Source: Kitasatospora fiedleri
Lineage (GTDB): Bacteria; Actinomycetota; Actinomycetes; Streptomycetales; Streptomycetaceae
Assembly: GCF_948472415.1 (NCBI RefSeq)
Contig: NZ_OX419519.1
Coordinates: forward strand, 5,981,001-6,045,000
Direction: 5' to 3'
Length of the DNA stretch: 64,000 bases
Shown here in pieces: positions 16,514 through 25,885 of this stretch. How positions within the stretch are numbered: position 1 is the stretch's first letter; every line of letters begins with the position of its first letter. The position numbers and the translations under genes are program-made. The notes beneath the pieces are model-generated. The model ran no database searches. It was given only the letters and a program-made list of their open reading frames with translations, and was not told where the DNA came from.

Positions 16514-17215
16514 GTGCGCCATCCCGTGCGCCGCCCCGCCCGCCGTCCGGGCCACCGTCCCGCCCCTCGCCCCGCCCGCCTGCTCGTCGCCGCCGGCGCC
16601 CTGATCGCCACCCTGGCCGCCGCCGACCCCGCCTCCGCCACCTGCGTGACCGTGCTCGACCACGGCCACGTGGACGTGGTCGGCCTCGGCTACGAGAACG
16701 GCCACCTGGAGATCGGCGTCCACGACGAGAGCGGCACCGAAGAGGTCGAGTACACCCCCGAAGAGGTCATCCTGAAGGCCCTGCCCGCCGCCGGGACGAC
16801 CGTGCCGGCCGGCTCCGCGTACGCCTTCCTCGGCGCCGCCGGCACGCCCGTGTGGCTCCTGCCCGAGGTGCAGAACCCGGGTCTGCTCTGGGCCGGGTTC
16901 GGCGCGGAGGAGCTGTCCACCGGCGATTTCAGCAACGACGCCGTCAACGTGCGATTCCTGTCCGTCCAGGGCCCCGGCAAGGTCGCCGTCTACACCGACG
17001 ACGTGTTCGGCGCGCCCGAGACCGTGCTCGTCGACAGCGGCGACGGCCTGCCCGACACCGTCACCCTGCACGCGGGCGACCACACCCACGCCAACTGGGC
17101 CTTCTCCAAGCCCGGCACCTACACGCTGAGGGTCAAGACGGACGCCAGGCTCGCCACCACCGGAAAGACCGTCAGCTCGCGCACCGTCACCTACACCTTC
17201 CAGATCAAGAACTGA
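16514..17215 (+). CDS. choice-of-anchor M domain secreted protein
   Basis: This 233-residue protein starts at a GTG with a strong GAAGGAGG ribosome binding site five bases upstream. A basic N-terminus (HPVRRPARRPGHRP) precedes a hydrophobic signal segment (LLVAAGALIATLAAADPASA). The rest is a single anchored-repeat module: DHGHVDVVGLGYENGHLE, YAFLGAAGTPVWLLPEVQ, QGPGKVAVYTDDVFG, DSGDGLPD, HTHANWAFSKPGTYTL and TYTFQIKN. There is no C-terminal anchor, so it is probably secreted. It is the first gene of the zinc-uptake operon, which runs to 23811. Confidence 0.85.
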   Translation: MRHPVRRPARRPGHRPAPRPARLLVAAGALIATLAAADPASATCVTVLDHGHVDVVGLGYENGHLEIGVHDESGTEEVEYTPEEVILKALPAAGTTVPAGSAYAFLGAAGTPVWLLPEVQNPGLLWAGFGAEELSTGDFSNDAVNVRFLSVQGPGKVAVYTDDVFGAPETVLVDSGDGLPDTVTLHAGDHTHANWAFSKPGTYTLRVKTDARLATTGKTVSSRTVTYTFQIKN

Positions 17216-17226
17216 GGACGGCCGCC

Positions 17227-17877
17227 ATGCGCGCACCCACCAAGGCACTCGGCTCCCTGCTGCTCGCCGCGGCACTGGTCACGGGCGTCTCCACCTCCGC
17301 CCACGCCACCACCGTCACCCTCTCCAGCGGTCACGTCGACGTGCTGGACATCGACTACAGCGGCGGGACGCTCACCCTCGACCTGCTCGACTCGACCACC
17401 GGCACCGCGGTCGACCGCGCCCCGTCGGACGTCGTGCTGGACGTCCCGCTCGCCGCCAAGCACACCAACGTGCCCGGCACACCCGCCTGGTCCTTCCTCG
17501 GCACCGGCGGCACCGCCTGGATACTCCCGCAGAGCCAGACCACGGGCCTGCTCTGGGCCGGCTGGAACGCCACCGACGTCCCCGCCGGGGTCTTCCAGGG
17601 CAACCAGGTGACGTTCCAGCTCACCGCCGTCAGCGGCCCCGCCGGATTCAGCGTCTACACCGCCGCGGGCAGCACGCCCACCAAGCTCGCCGACAGCGAC
17701 GACGGCCTGCCCGACAGCGTCACCGTCGCCGCCGGGGCGCACACCCACGCCAACTGGGGCTTCGACGCGGCCGGGACGTACCTGGTCACCTTCAAGGTCA
17801 GCGGCGTCCTCGCCGCGACCGGACAGACCGTCACCTCCGCCCCGCAGCAGTACACCTTCCACGTCCTGAACGCCTGA
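17227..17877 (+). CDS. choice-of-anchor M domain secreted protein
   Basis: This 216-residue protein has a signal peptide (KALGSLLLAAALVTGVSTSA, ending AHA) and one anchored-repeat module: SSGHVDVLDIDYSGG, WSFLGTGGTAWILPQSQ, SGPAGFSVY, DSDDGLPD, HTHANWGFDAAGTYLVTF and QYTFHVLNA. It has no membrane or sortase anchor. It starts 11 bases after the previous, similar gene, so the pair probably arose by duplication. It is expected to work with the wall-anchored paralogues in the same operon. Confidence 0.85.
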   Translation: MRAPTKALGSLLLAAALVTGVSTSAHATTVTLSSGHVDVLDIDYSGGTLTLDLLDSTTGTAVDRAPSDVVLDVPLAAKHTNVPGTPAWSFLGTGGTAWILPQSQTTGLLWAGWNATDVPAGVFQGNQVTFQLTAVSGPAGFSVYTAAGSTPTKLADSDDGLPDSVTVAAGAHTHANWGFDAAGTYLVTFKVSGVLAATGQTVTSAPQQYTFHVLNA

Positions 17878-17939
17878 CCCGGCGGGCCCGGTCCGGGCCC
17901 GGACGGCCGCAGCCCACCGACCCAGGAGTCGCGACCAGC

Positions 17940-19727
17940 ATGAAGAGTTCACGGGCCGCCCGGGCGGCGGCGGCCGGATCGGCCCTCGCCGTCCTCTGGG
18001 CCGCCGGCAGCGCGCACGCCGCCCTCCCGGACGCGCCGGTCGGCGCCGCCACCCCGAGCGGCGGCGCCGACCTCGTCCTCGCCCTGACCGGGCCCGACCT
18101 CGACCTCGCGGTCGGCACCCCCGCACCCGCCACCGGCGGCCCGGACGCCGACACCCGACTGCTCACCCTCGGACCGGCCGACCGGTCCACCGTCCCGGAC
18201 GGCGCCCCCGCCTTCCTCGGCCCGCCCGGCACGCCGCTGTGGCGGCTCGGCGCGGACGGCGGCCAGGACGGCCCGCACTGGGACACCGCCGCCGTGATCG
18301 CCGCCGACCTCGCGCCGCCCGGCCTCTCGCTCTCCCTCGGCCGGGTGCGGGGCCCCGGCGCGGTGATCGCCTACACCACCGGACCGGCGGGAACCGAAGA
18401 CCCGGACGGCCTCAACTCGGCTCCAGGGGAAGCAGATTCGATCGGTACCCAGGTCGAGCCCGAGCCCGAGCTCGGTCCCGGGCCGCTCCTGCTCCTCGAC
18501 AGCGCCGACGCCCGGCCCGACACCGCGGCCCTGGCACCCGCCGCCCGGGGCGGCCTGGTCTGGGCGTTCACCAGCCCCGGCGTGTACGACTTCGACCTCA
18601 CCGCCGAGGCGGCCCTGTCCGGCGGGGGAGCGGCGACCCGCACGGTCCACGTGCACGCCACCGTCGCCGAGCCGCCCACCGCCGAGCCGCCCACCGCCGA
18701 ACCGCCCACCGCCGAACCGTCCGCCCCAGCCGCGCCCGTACCCGCACCTGCGCCCGCCGCCGCCGGGCCCACCGCCGCCGGACCCGCCGCCGGCGGACCC
18801 ACCGGCGCGCCCGCCCCGCCGTCGGCCGCCCGCGCCCTGCGACCCGCGTCGCTGCCCGGGGCGGAGATCGCCACCGCGCCGGTCACCATCGGCGACGGCC
18901 ACGTGGACGCGCTGGCGGGCCAGTGGGTGGACGGGCGGCTGCGGCTGCTGTTCAAGGACAGCCGCAGCCCGGACGCCGTGGTCTGGCGGGAGCCCTCCGC
19001 GGTGACGGTGCACGTCAACGACGCCGCCCGGCAGCAGGTCCCGGCGGGCTCGGCCTACTCCTTCCTCGGTGCGCCGGGCAGCACCTTCTGGCTGGTCCCG
19101 CAGGTGCAGAAACCCGGTGTGGTGTGGGCGGGTTGGAACACCGAGGCGCTGGCCTCCGGCCCGCTGTCCGGCCCCCTGGAGCTGGCGCTGACCGGGGTGG
19201 AAGGCCCCGGAACGGTCGCGATCTGGCAGACCGCCGGTCTCGGCGGGGCCACCGTCCTGTACGACAGCCGCGACGGCCTGCCCGACCGCCACCCGGTCGA
19301 CCTCGGCGTCCACGCGCACGCCAACTGGGGGTTCGGCGCGGCCGGCACCTACCGACTCACCTTCGCCCTCGGCGGGCACCTCGCCACCGGGGAGGCGGTC
19401 ACGGACACCCGCACGTACACCTTCACCGTCGGGGACGGCCAGACCTCGACCCCCGACACGGGCGGCAGCACCGCGTCCGCCGGGACCGGTACCACCACGG
19501 GCGGGACGACCCGCAGCAGCACGGCGGGTGGCGGCACCGGCACCCCCGGCGCGCTCGCCCAGACCGGCCCGGCCGCCACCGTCCCGCTCACCGTCTCCGG
19601 CGCGCTGCTCCTGTTCGGCGGCGGCCTGATCACCGCCGTCGGCCGTCGACGTGCCAAGCCGGGCCCCGTCCCGACCGCCACCGACGACCACCGGCACTCC
19701 TCGAACTCCCGGAGCGACCAGCGATGA
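17940..19727 (+). CDS. double choice-of-anchor M surface protein, LAXTG-anchored (TIGR03773-like)
   Basis: This 595-residue wall protein has a signal peptide (ending GSAHA). A first, degenerate anchored-repeat module (about 25-235) contains PAFLGPPGTPLWRLG, RGPGAVIAYT and GLVWAFTSPGVYDFDLT. A Pro/Thr/Ala linker with PPTAEPP repeats follows, then a second, well-preserved module (about 315-500: GDGHVDALAGQW, YSFLGAPGSTFWLVPQVQ, HAHANWGFGAAGTYRLTF). The end is LAQTG, a hydrophobic span and a basic tail, a class E sortase signal. The stop overlaps the next start (ATGA), so the lipoprotein gene is translationally coupled. Confidence 0.85.
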   Translation: MKSSRAARAAAAGSALAVLWAAGSAHAALPDAPVGAATPSGGADLVLALTGPDLDLAVGTPAPATGGPDADTRLLTLGPADRSTVPDGAPAFLGPPGTPLWRLGADGGQDGPHWDTAAVIAADLAPPGLSLSLGRVRGPGAVIAYTTGPAGTEDPDGLNSAPGEADSIGTQVEPEPELGPGPLLLLDSADARPDTAALAPAARGGLVWAFTSPGVYDFDLTAEAALSGGGAATRTVHVHATVAEPPTAEPPTAEPPTAEPSAPAAPVPAPAPAAAGPTAAGPAAGGPTGAPAPPSAARALRPASLPGAEIATAPVTIGDGHVDALAGQWVDGRLRLLFKDSRSPDAVVWREPSAVTVHVNDAARQQVPAGSAYSFLGAPGSTFWLVPQVQKPGVVWAGWNTEALASGPLSGPLELALTGVEGPGTVAIWQTAGLGGATVLYDSRDGLPDRHPVDLGVHAHANWGFGAAGTYRLTFALGGHLATGEAVTDTRTYTFTVGDGQTSTPDTGGSTASAGTGTTTGGTTRSSTAGGGTGTPGALAQTGPAATVPLTVSGALLLFGGGLITAVGRRRAKPGPVPTATDDHRHSSNSRSDQR

Positions 19728-21274
19728 AACGCCCCACCGCCCTGCTCGGGGCCGGCGCCCTGCTGCTCGGCGCCCTGACCGCCTGCGGGCCGGAGGACAC
19801 CCCCGGCGGGTCCGGCGGCGGGCTCCGGGTGGTGACCACCACGGAGATCCTGGCGGACCTGGTGCGCCAGGTCGGCAGCGACCGGGTCCGGGTGGACTCG
19901 ATCGTCCCGCCCGGCGGCGACCCGCACTCCTACGAGCCCACCCCCAGGGACGCGGCGAAGGTCGCCGAAGCCGACGTGACCTTCACCAATCACCTCCTCC
20001 TGGAGGAGCACGCCCTGATCAAGACCATCGACGCCAACGCCCCCGCGGGCTCGCCGAACGTCTCGCTCGCCGAGGCGGCCGAGGCGTACGGCGCGCACGT
20101 CATCCCGCTGGTGGAGAACATCGGGCTGGACGTCCCGTGGCTCGGCCTGCGGGTGCGCGGCGAGGGCGCGGCGCGCGGGGCGACCCGATCCTCCGACGTG
20201 CTGCTCTCCGCCACCGACGTGCAGGGCCCCGGCCGGCTGGTCGCCTACCTGACCGAGTCGCTCGGCCGGCCGCAGGTGTACTTCGACTCCGGCGACGGCC
20301 TGGACGACAAGGACACCACCTCGCTGCCGCCCGCCGCCCACACCCACCTGAACTGGGCGTTCACCGCGCCCGGCGTCTACCACCTCACGCTGGGCGCCCG
20401 GTTGAAGAACCCGCAGGGCCCGGCGCAGGAACTCGGCACCGGCACCTTCACCTTCGCCGTCGGCGTCGACCCGCACGGCGTCGCCCGCCCGCAGGACACC
20501 GTCATCGACGAGGGCCACACCGACCTGACCGTCAACCTCGACACCGGCGCGCTCTCCGCCTACACCGACCTGCGGGCCGGGGACGGGCAGCAGGAGGAGC
20601 TGCCGCCCGACCAAGTGGTGATCGACGTCCCGAACAAGGCGCTCGACAAGGTGCCCGACAATCCGGCCTTCGCCTTCCTCGGGCCGCCCGGCACGCCCGT
20701 CCACCAGCTGCCGCAGGCGGTCCTCGGCAAGCACGTCCACGGCGAGATCGACCCCCACCTGTGGCAGGACGCCGAGAACGCCAAGGCGTACGTCCAGCTG
20801 ATCCGGGACACCCTGGCCCGGCGCGATCCCGGCGGGGCGGACGCCTACGCGGAGAACGCCCGCCGGTACGGCGAGGAGCTGGACGCGCTGGACGCCCACC
20901 TGTCCGCCCAGGTGGCCCGGATACCCGCCGACCGCCGCCAGTTGATCACCACCCACGACGCCTTCGGCTACCTCGCCCGGGCGTACGGGCTGAGCGTGGC
21001 CGGGTTCGTCGTCCCCAACCCGGCGCAGGAACCCAGCGCGGACGACGTGCAGCGGCTGACCACCACCATCCGCAACCTGAAGGTCCCGGCCGTCTTCACG
21101 GAGCCCAACCTCGCCCGGCGCGCGGCCGTCCTCACCCAGGTCGCCGAGGACCAGGGCGTCCGGGTCTGCACCCTGTACGGCGACGCCTTCGACGCGCACG
21201 TCCGCCACTACACCGACATGATGCGCCACAACGCCGACGAACTGCTCTCCTGCCTGGGCGGAGGCGCCCCGTGA
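19724..21274 (+). CDS. anchored-repeat-type zinc ABC transporter substrate-binding lipoprotein
   Basis: This 516-residue ZnuA/TroA-like cluster 9 lipoprotein has a lipobox LLLGALTAC with Cys21. The metal-binding frame is split. The N-lobe has GGDPHSYEPTPRD (His68). The C-lobe has the HVHGEIDPHLWQD block, TTHDAFGYLARAYGL and YGDAFDAH. Between them (about residues 140-340) an anchored-repeat module is inserted, with its halves in reversed order: first QGPGRLVAYL...HTHLNWAFTAPGVYHLT, then DEGHTDLTVNLDTGALS...FAFLGPPGTPVHQLPQ. It captures Zn2+ (or Mn2+) outside the membrane and passes it to the permease encoded downstream. The next gene overlaps by GTGA. Confidence 0.88.
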   Translation: MKRPTALLGAGALLLGALTACGPEDTPGGSGGGLRVVTTTEILADLVRQVGSDRVRVDSIVPPGGDPHSYEPTPRDAAKVAEADVTFTNHLLLEEHALIKTIDANAPAGSPNVSLAEAAEAYGAHVIPLVENIGLDVPWLGLRVRGEGAARGATRSSDVLLSATDVQGPGRLVAYLTESLGRPQVYFDSGDGLDDKDTTSLPPAAHTHLNWAFTAPGVYHLTLGARLKNPQGPAQELGTGTFTFAVGVDPHGVARPQDTVIDEGHTDLTVNLDTGALSAYTDLRAGDGQQEELPPDQVVIDVPNKALDKVPDNPAFAFLGPPGTPVHQLPQAVLGKHVHGEIDPHLWQDAENAKAYVQLIRDTLARRDPGGADAYAENARRYGEELDALDAHLSAQVARIPADRRQLITTHDAFGYLARAYGLSVAGFVVPNPAQEPSADDVQRLTTTIRNLKVPAVFTEPNLARRAAVLTQVAEDQGVRVCTLYGDAFDAHVRHYTDMMRHNADELLSCLGGGAP

Positions 21275-22173
21275 CCGCCGCCCGCCGCACCGTACGCGCC
21301 TTCGCGGCCGCCGCCCTGGCCGCCGTGCTGCTCGCCGCGGGCCCGTCCGTCCCCCTCGCCGCAGCGGCCGACGGCCCCGACGGCACGGACGGCACCGGAG
21401 GCACCGCCGGTACCGACGCGCCGACCGTCATTGCCGACGGCCACGTCGACCTCGGGCCGCGCTTCGAGCAGGGGCGCTGGACCATCGGCATCCGGGACGA
21501 CAGCGGCCCCGCCCCCGTGTGGCGCGACCCCGACCGGGTGGTGCTCCAGGCCGTGGACGCCGCCGCCGTCACGGTGCCGGCGGACCCGGCGTTCGCCTTC
21601 CTCGGCACCTCCGGCACGCAGGTCTGGCTGCTGCCCCAGGTGCAGCAGCACGGCGTCCTGTGGCCGGGCTGGAACAGCCAGGACCCGAGCGTCATCCACA
21701 CTGTCGACCGCGAGGTCACCTGGCAGTTGGAGTCGGTGCGCGGCCCGGGGCGCTTCACGCTCTTCCTGAACGGGAGCTTCGGCACGCCCGAGCAGGTCTT
21801 CGACAGCGCCCGGCCGCTGCCGCAGGAGACCGGCATCGAGACCAACAGCCACGTCCACGGGAACTGGGCGTTCACCGCCCCGGGCAGCTACCTGCTCGGC
21901 ATCCGGATGACCGCCAGGACCCTGGACGGGCAGACCCACGACGCCCGCACCGTCCTCCACTTCTCGGTGGGCCCGCAGGACCCGCGCTCGGCCCTCCCGG
22001 CCGCGCCGGACACCCCGGCGGCACCGACGGCACCGACGGAGACGGCGGCGCCTGGAGCGGCCCGGAAGCCGTGGATTCCGTGGGCAGTGGGCGGCGGTGC
22101 GGTGATCGTCCTGGCCGCCGGGGCGATGGTGGTGCCGGTGCGCCGCCGCGTGAAGGGAACCCGAAGTGACTAA
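21271..22173 (+). CDS. choice-of-anchor M membrane-anchored protein
   Basis: This 300-residue protein has a signal peptide (VRAFAAAALAAVLLAAGPSV) and one anchored-repeat module: ADGHVDLGPRFEQGRW, FAFLGTSGTQVWLLPQVQ, RGPGRFTLFLN and HVHGNWAFTAPGSYLLG. A Pro/Thr linker and a C-terminal transmembrane helix (WAVGGGAVIVLAAGAMVV) with a basic tail follow. No LPXTG-like motif precedes the helix, so it is held by the membrane rather than by sortase. The GTG start overlaps the lipoprotein stop, and its own stop overlaps the ATPase start by eight bases. Confidence 0.83.
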   Translation: MTAARRTVRAFAAAALAAVLLAAGPSVPLAAAADGPDGTDGTGGTAGTDAPTVIADGHVDLGPRFEQGRWTIGIRDDSGPAPVWRDPDRVVLQAVDAAAVTVPADPAFAFLGTSGTQVWLLPQVQQHGVLWPGWNSQDPSVIHTVDREVTWQLESVRGPGRFTLFLNGSFGTPEQVFDSARPLPQETGIETNSHVHGNWAFTAPGSYLLGIRMTARTLDGQTHDARTVLHFSVGPQDPRSALPAAPDTPAAPTAPTETAAPGAARKPWIPWAVGGGAVIVLAAGAMVVPVRRRVKGTRSD

Positions 22174-22924
22174 CCGTCAGATCGCCTTGGAAATAAGCGG
22201 GTTGGGAGTCATGCTCGGCGGTCGGGAGGTCCTGCACGACGTGGACCTGACCGTCCGGGCCGGGGAGCTGGTCGGCCTGATCGGGCCCAACGGCGCGGGC
22301 AAGACCACCGTGCTGCGCGCCGTCCTCGCCCTGATCCCGGTCCGGGCCGGGACCGTCACCCTGGACGGCGCGCCGGCCGAGCGGCGGCGCGGCAGCGTCG
22401 GCTACGTGCCGCAACGGCACGAGTTCGCCTGGGACTTCCCGCTCTCGGTGGAGAAGGCCGTGATGAGCGGCCGGGTCCACCGGATCGGCTGGCTGCGCCG
22501 CCCCGGGGCGGCGGACCGGGCCGCCGTGGACGAGGCGCTGGAGCGGGTGGACCTGACCGACCTGCGGCACCGCCCGATCGGGGAGCTCTCCGGCGGCCAG
22601 CGCCAGCGCGTCCTGGTCGCCCGCGCGCTGGCCCTGCGGCCCGGACTGCTGCTGCTGGACGAGCCGTTCACCGGCCTCGACGTGCCGACCCAGGACCTGC
22701 TGACCGTGCTCTTCGCCCGTCTCCGCGCGGAAGGAACCGCCCTGCTGATGACCACGCACGACCTGCCCGCGGCGGCCGACGCCTGCACCCGGCTCTGCCT
22801 GCTGAACCGGACCGTCGTCGCCGACGCCGCCCCTGGCGGGCTGCGCGACCCGGAGGTCTGGCTGCGGACGTTCGGCGTGACCCGCACCGACCAGCTGCTG
22901 CACTCCCTGGGGGTGGAGCGGTGA
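22166..22924 (+). CDS. zinc-type ABC transporter ATP-binding protein
   Basis: This 252-residue ABC ATPase has Walker A GPNGAGKTT (about 39-47), the cluster 9 metal-importer signature VGYVPQRHEFAWDFPLSV, the ABC signature LSGGQRQRVLVARALAL, and Walker B LLLLDEPFTGLD. It powers the metal importer formed with the lipoprotein and the permease (TIGR03771-type partner of the anchored-repeat system). It is translationally coupled to genes on both sides. Confidence 0.93.
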   Translation: MTNRQIALEISGLGVMLGGREVLHDVDLTVRAGELVGLIGPNGAGKTTVLRAVLALIPVRAGTVTLDGAPAERRRGSVGYVPQRHEFAWDFPLSVEKAVMSGRVHRIGWLRRPGAADRAAVDEALERVDLTDLRHRPIGELSGGQRQRVLVARALALRPGLLLLDEPFTGLDVPTQDLLTVLFARLRAEGTALLMTTHDLPAAADACTRLCLLNRTVVADAAPGGLRDPEVWLRTFGVTRTDQLLHSLGVER

Positions 22925-23811
22925 ACGCCGTCCTCGCCTTCCTCACCGACCCGTGGCAGCACGTCTTCATGCAGCGGGCGCTGCTGGTCGCGGCGATGTC
23001 CGGGGTGGTCGCCGGCGTGGTCGGCAGCCACGTGGTGCTGCGCGGCATGGCCTTCATCGGCGACGCCGTCTCGCACGCCGTCTTCCCCGGCGTCGCGATC
23101 GCCTTCGTCCTGCACACCAGCCTGGTGCTGGGCGGCGCGGTCGCGGGCCTGGCCACCGCGCTGGCGGTCGCCGTCTTCTCGCAGAACCGGCGGCTCAAGG
23201 AGGACAGCGTGATCGGCGTGTTCTTCGCCGCCGCGTTCGGCCTGGGCATCGTGGTCCTCAGCACCGCGCCCGGCTACAGCGGTTCGCTGGAGTCCTTCCT
23301 GTTCGGGCAGATCCTCGGCATCAGCGACGGGGACGTGCTGACCGTGGCGGTGGCGGGGACGGTCCTGGTCGCGGTGGCGCTGCTGCTGCACAAGGAGCTG
23401 GTCGCGGTCAGCCTGGACCGGGAGACCGCCCGGGCGGCGGGCCTGCCGGTCCTGCTGCTGGACGCGGTGCTCTACGCGCTGGTCACCGTGACGGTGGTGA
23501 TCTCGCTCCAGGCGGTCGGCAACGTCCTGGTGCTCGCGCTGCTGATCACCCCGGCGTCGTGCGCGCGGCTGCTGACGGACCGGATCGGCGTGATGATGGT
23601 CCTCGCCCCGGCGATCGGCGCGGGCTCCTCGCTCACCGGCCTGTACCTGTCGTACGCCGGGAACCTCGCCGCGGGCGGGCTGATCGTCCTGGTGGCGACG
23701 GCGGTCTTCCTGCTCTGCTGGACCTTCGCCCCGCGGCACGGCCTGCTGGCGGGCCTGCGCCGCCGCACCGCCGCCACCGCCACCGCCGCCGCCGTCCGGG
23801 CCCCGAGCTGA
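22921..23811 (+). CDS. zinc-type ABC transporter permease
   Basis: This 296-residue integral membrane protein of the ABC-3 family (ZnuB/TroC/MntB type) has about eight hydrophobic helices. Family blocks are RALLVAAMSGVVAGVVGSHV, LRGMAFIGDAVSHAVFPGVA and the C-terminal GNVLVLALLITPASCARLL. The GTG start overlaps the ATPase stop (GTGA). It is the last gene of the anchored-repeat zinc operon and forms the membrane channel. Confidence 0.93.
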   Translation: MNAVLAFLTDPWQHVFMQRALLVAAMSGVVAGVVGSHVVLRGMAFIGDAVSHAVFPGVAIAFVLHTSLVLGGAVAGLATALAVAVFSQNRRLKEDSVIGVFFAAAFGLGIVVLSTAPGYSGSLESFLFGQILGISDGDVLTVAVAGTVLVAVALLLHKELVAVSLDRETARAAGLPVLLLDAVLYALVTVTVVISLQAVGNVLVLALLITPASCARLLTDRIGVMMVLAPAIGAGSSLTGLYLSYAGNLAAGGLIVLVATAVFLLCWTFAPRHGLLAGLRRRTAATATAAAVRAPS

Positions 23812-23893
23812 CCGGCCCCGGGCCGGCCGCCCCGGGGTCGGGGCAGGTCAGCGCGGGGCAGGTCAGCGCGGGGCCGGTCAGCCGGTCAGCCGC

Positions 23894-25699
23894 TCAGGAC
23901 GAGGGCGGGGTGGCGAAGGGGGCGCTCCAGGTCTGGTTGGGCTGGTGGCTGCCGCAGGTGTAGGTGGCGACGGTGGCACTGGTGTTGGTGCCGAGGCCGG
24001 TGCCGGCGACGTCGACGCAGACGCCGGTCGCCTGGCGCAGCTGGCCGGACCGGTTGTAGGTCCACACCTGCTGGGGGTCGGACCCGTTGCAGGCGGCCAG
24101 GGTGAGGCCGGAGGAGGCGCCGGAGACGCACAGCCCGGTGTTCTGGTAGGAGGCGATCAGACCGTCGGCCCGCCGGGTCCACTGCTGGTTCGAGGTGCCG
24201 TGGCAGGCGTAGAGGGCGACCTTCGCGCCGGTGGTGGCGCCGTTGTACGCGTCCAGGCAGAGCGGGCTGGCCTGGAAGGCGCTCTGCACGCCGGTGATCT
24301 GGCCGGTCGGGACGGCGGCGCCGCAGGTTCCCGGGGAGATCCGGTAGGCGGCGTTGTCGTGGCTGCCGATGGTGGTGGTGAGGGAGCCGGTGGCGCTGGA
24401 GTCGGTGTGCGTCCACAGGTCGCGGACGGGGTGGGCGCAGGAGGAGCCGGGGAAGCCGATCCGGCCGAGGTCGAGGGTGTAGCTGGTGGCGGTGGCGTTC
24501 TTGTTGAGGACGACCACGGCCCGGCCGCCGTCGGCCAGCGGCTTGACGACGACGTCGATCCCGGCGGTGGTGGCGGCGTTGTCGCGGGAGGCGAGGTAGC
24601 CGCCGGCGCCCAGCGCGTCCTGGTCGACGGCGATCAGGTCGGCGTTCTTCAGGATGCCCAGCTGCAGCGCGTAGGTGGTCGGGTCGGCGGCCATCTTGCG
24701 GACATCGGTGCTGATCATCAGGGGGGAGCCCATCGCGGACCAGAGCGCGAACTGGCTGCGCTGCTCGGCGAGGGTGAGCTGGTTGTTGTCGCCGATCAGC
24801 AGCATGTCGGCGTCGTTGGCGTTGCCCGGGCTGTTGTAGCGGGCCAGGCCGACGGTGTCGATGAAGTTCTGCAGCACGCCGCCCTCGTACCAGTCCGCGG
24901 CGTGCGGGGAGTCCCACGCGGAGGCGGTCGCGCTGTGCCAGACGTTGATGTCGGGGCTGACCCGCCACATCTGGCCGAGCCCCCGGACCCAGTCCATCGT
25001 CTCGTACTTGGCCGCGGAGGTCGGCCCGTAGCCGGCCGGCGCCGACTCGTTGAAGAGGATCTTGCGGTCCTTGTTCGCGGTGGCGGTGCCGAGGGCCTGG
25101 GCGAACGCGGTGAACTCGGTCTGCCGGTTGGTGGAGTTCGTCCCGCAGTTGTCGAGCTTGATGGAGTCGACGCCCCAGTACGCCAGGGAGTTGGCGTCGG
25201 CCTGCTCGTGGCCCATGATGCCGCCGGGCACGCCCTGACAGGTGTTCACCCCGGAGGTGGTGTAGAGGCCGGCCTGCATGCCCTGGCCGTGGACGTAGGA
25301 CGCGTAGTCGGTCAGCTCCCAGTCGAACCCGGGCTGGCTGCTGCCGCCCCAGGTCGCGGCGCCGTGCAGGTAGCCGGCGGAGGTCCGCTGCATCCAGCAG
25401 TCGTCGACGGTCAGGTTGGTGTAGCCGGCGGCGACCAGGCCGGTGTCCTTCATCGCCTTGGCCTGGTCCTGCATGAACTGCTGGAAGGAGTAGCCGGTCC
25501 GGGTGCCGTCCAGCCGGGCCTGGGCGGCGCAGGTGAAGCGAGCCCAGTTGTTGAAGCCCATCAGCGGCTTGACGCCGATGGCGGTGCTGGTGTTGGCGGC
25601 GACCGGGTCGGCCTGGGCGGCGGGCGCGCCGCTGACGGCGAGTGCGGCGACGACGGCTGCCGTCGTCGCGGCCGCGGCCGTTCTCCTGCTCCACTGCAT
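23894..25699 (-). CDS. secreted GH27 alpha-galactosidase with ricin-type lectin domain
   Basis: This 601-residue exoenzyme has a signal peptide (TAAAATTAAVVAALAVSGAP, ending AQA). The GH27 barrel is recognised by GVKPLMGFNNWARF, TVDDCW, the nucleophile block DSIKLDNCG, and NDADMLLIGDNN with the ADWYEGG segment. A C-terminal antiparallel domain follows, then a ricin-type trefoil lectin from about residue 475 (SPLCLDAYNG, TSNQQWTRR, GLCVSGA, PQQVWTYN, GVCVDVAGTG, PNQTWSAP). It releases terminal alpha-galactose from plant galactomannans or oligosaccharides. The ATG at 25699 has a GGAGG ribosome binding site. Its promoter is shared in form with the phospholipase C gene. Confidence 0.93.
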   Translation of the reverse strand: MQWSRRTAAAATTAAVVAALAVSGAPAAQADPVAANTSTAIGVKPLMGFNNWARFTCAAQARLDGTRTGYSFQQFMQDQAKAMKDTGLVAAGYTNLTVDDCWMQRTSAGYLHGAATWGGSSQPGFDWELTDYASYVHGQGMQAGLYTTSGVNTCQGVPGGIMGHEQADANSLAYWGVDSIKLDNCGTNSTNRQTEFTAFAQALGTATANKDRKILFNESAPAGYGPTSAAKYETMDWVRGLGQMWRVSPDINVWHSATASAWDSPHAADWYEGGVLQNFIDTVGLARYNSPGNANDADMLLIGDNNQLTLAEQRSQFALWSAMGSPLMISTDVRKMAADPTTYALQLGILKNADLIAVDQDALGAGGYLASRDNAATTAGIDVVVKPLADGGRAVVVLNKNATATSYTLDLGRIGFPGSSCAHPVRDLWTHTDSSATGSLTTTIGSHDNAAYRISPGTCGAAVPTGQITGVQSAFQASPLCLDAYNGATTGAKVALYACHGTSNQQWTRRADGLIASYQNTGLCVSGASSGLTLAACNGSDPQQVWTYNRSGQLRQATGVCVDVAGTGLGTNTSATVATYTCGSHQPNQTWSAPFATPPSS

Positions 25700-25885
25700 G
25701 GGGGAACCTCCTGTGGGGGACGGGCCGTTCCGGTGGGTCGGCGGGCCCGAGGGGGTGTGCGGGCGGTTGTTCTCGACGACGGGGACGACTGGGACGACGG
25801 GCACGGTGGGGTGGGGACGCCGGGAGCACCGGGGGCGGGCGGCCGGCCTTCGTCGTGAGTGAAAGTGCTTGCTTCGGCGCTCCAG

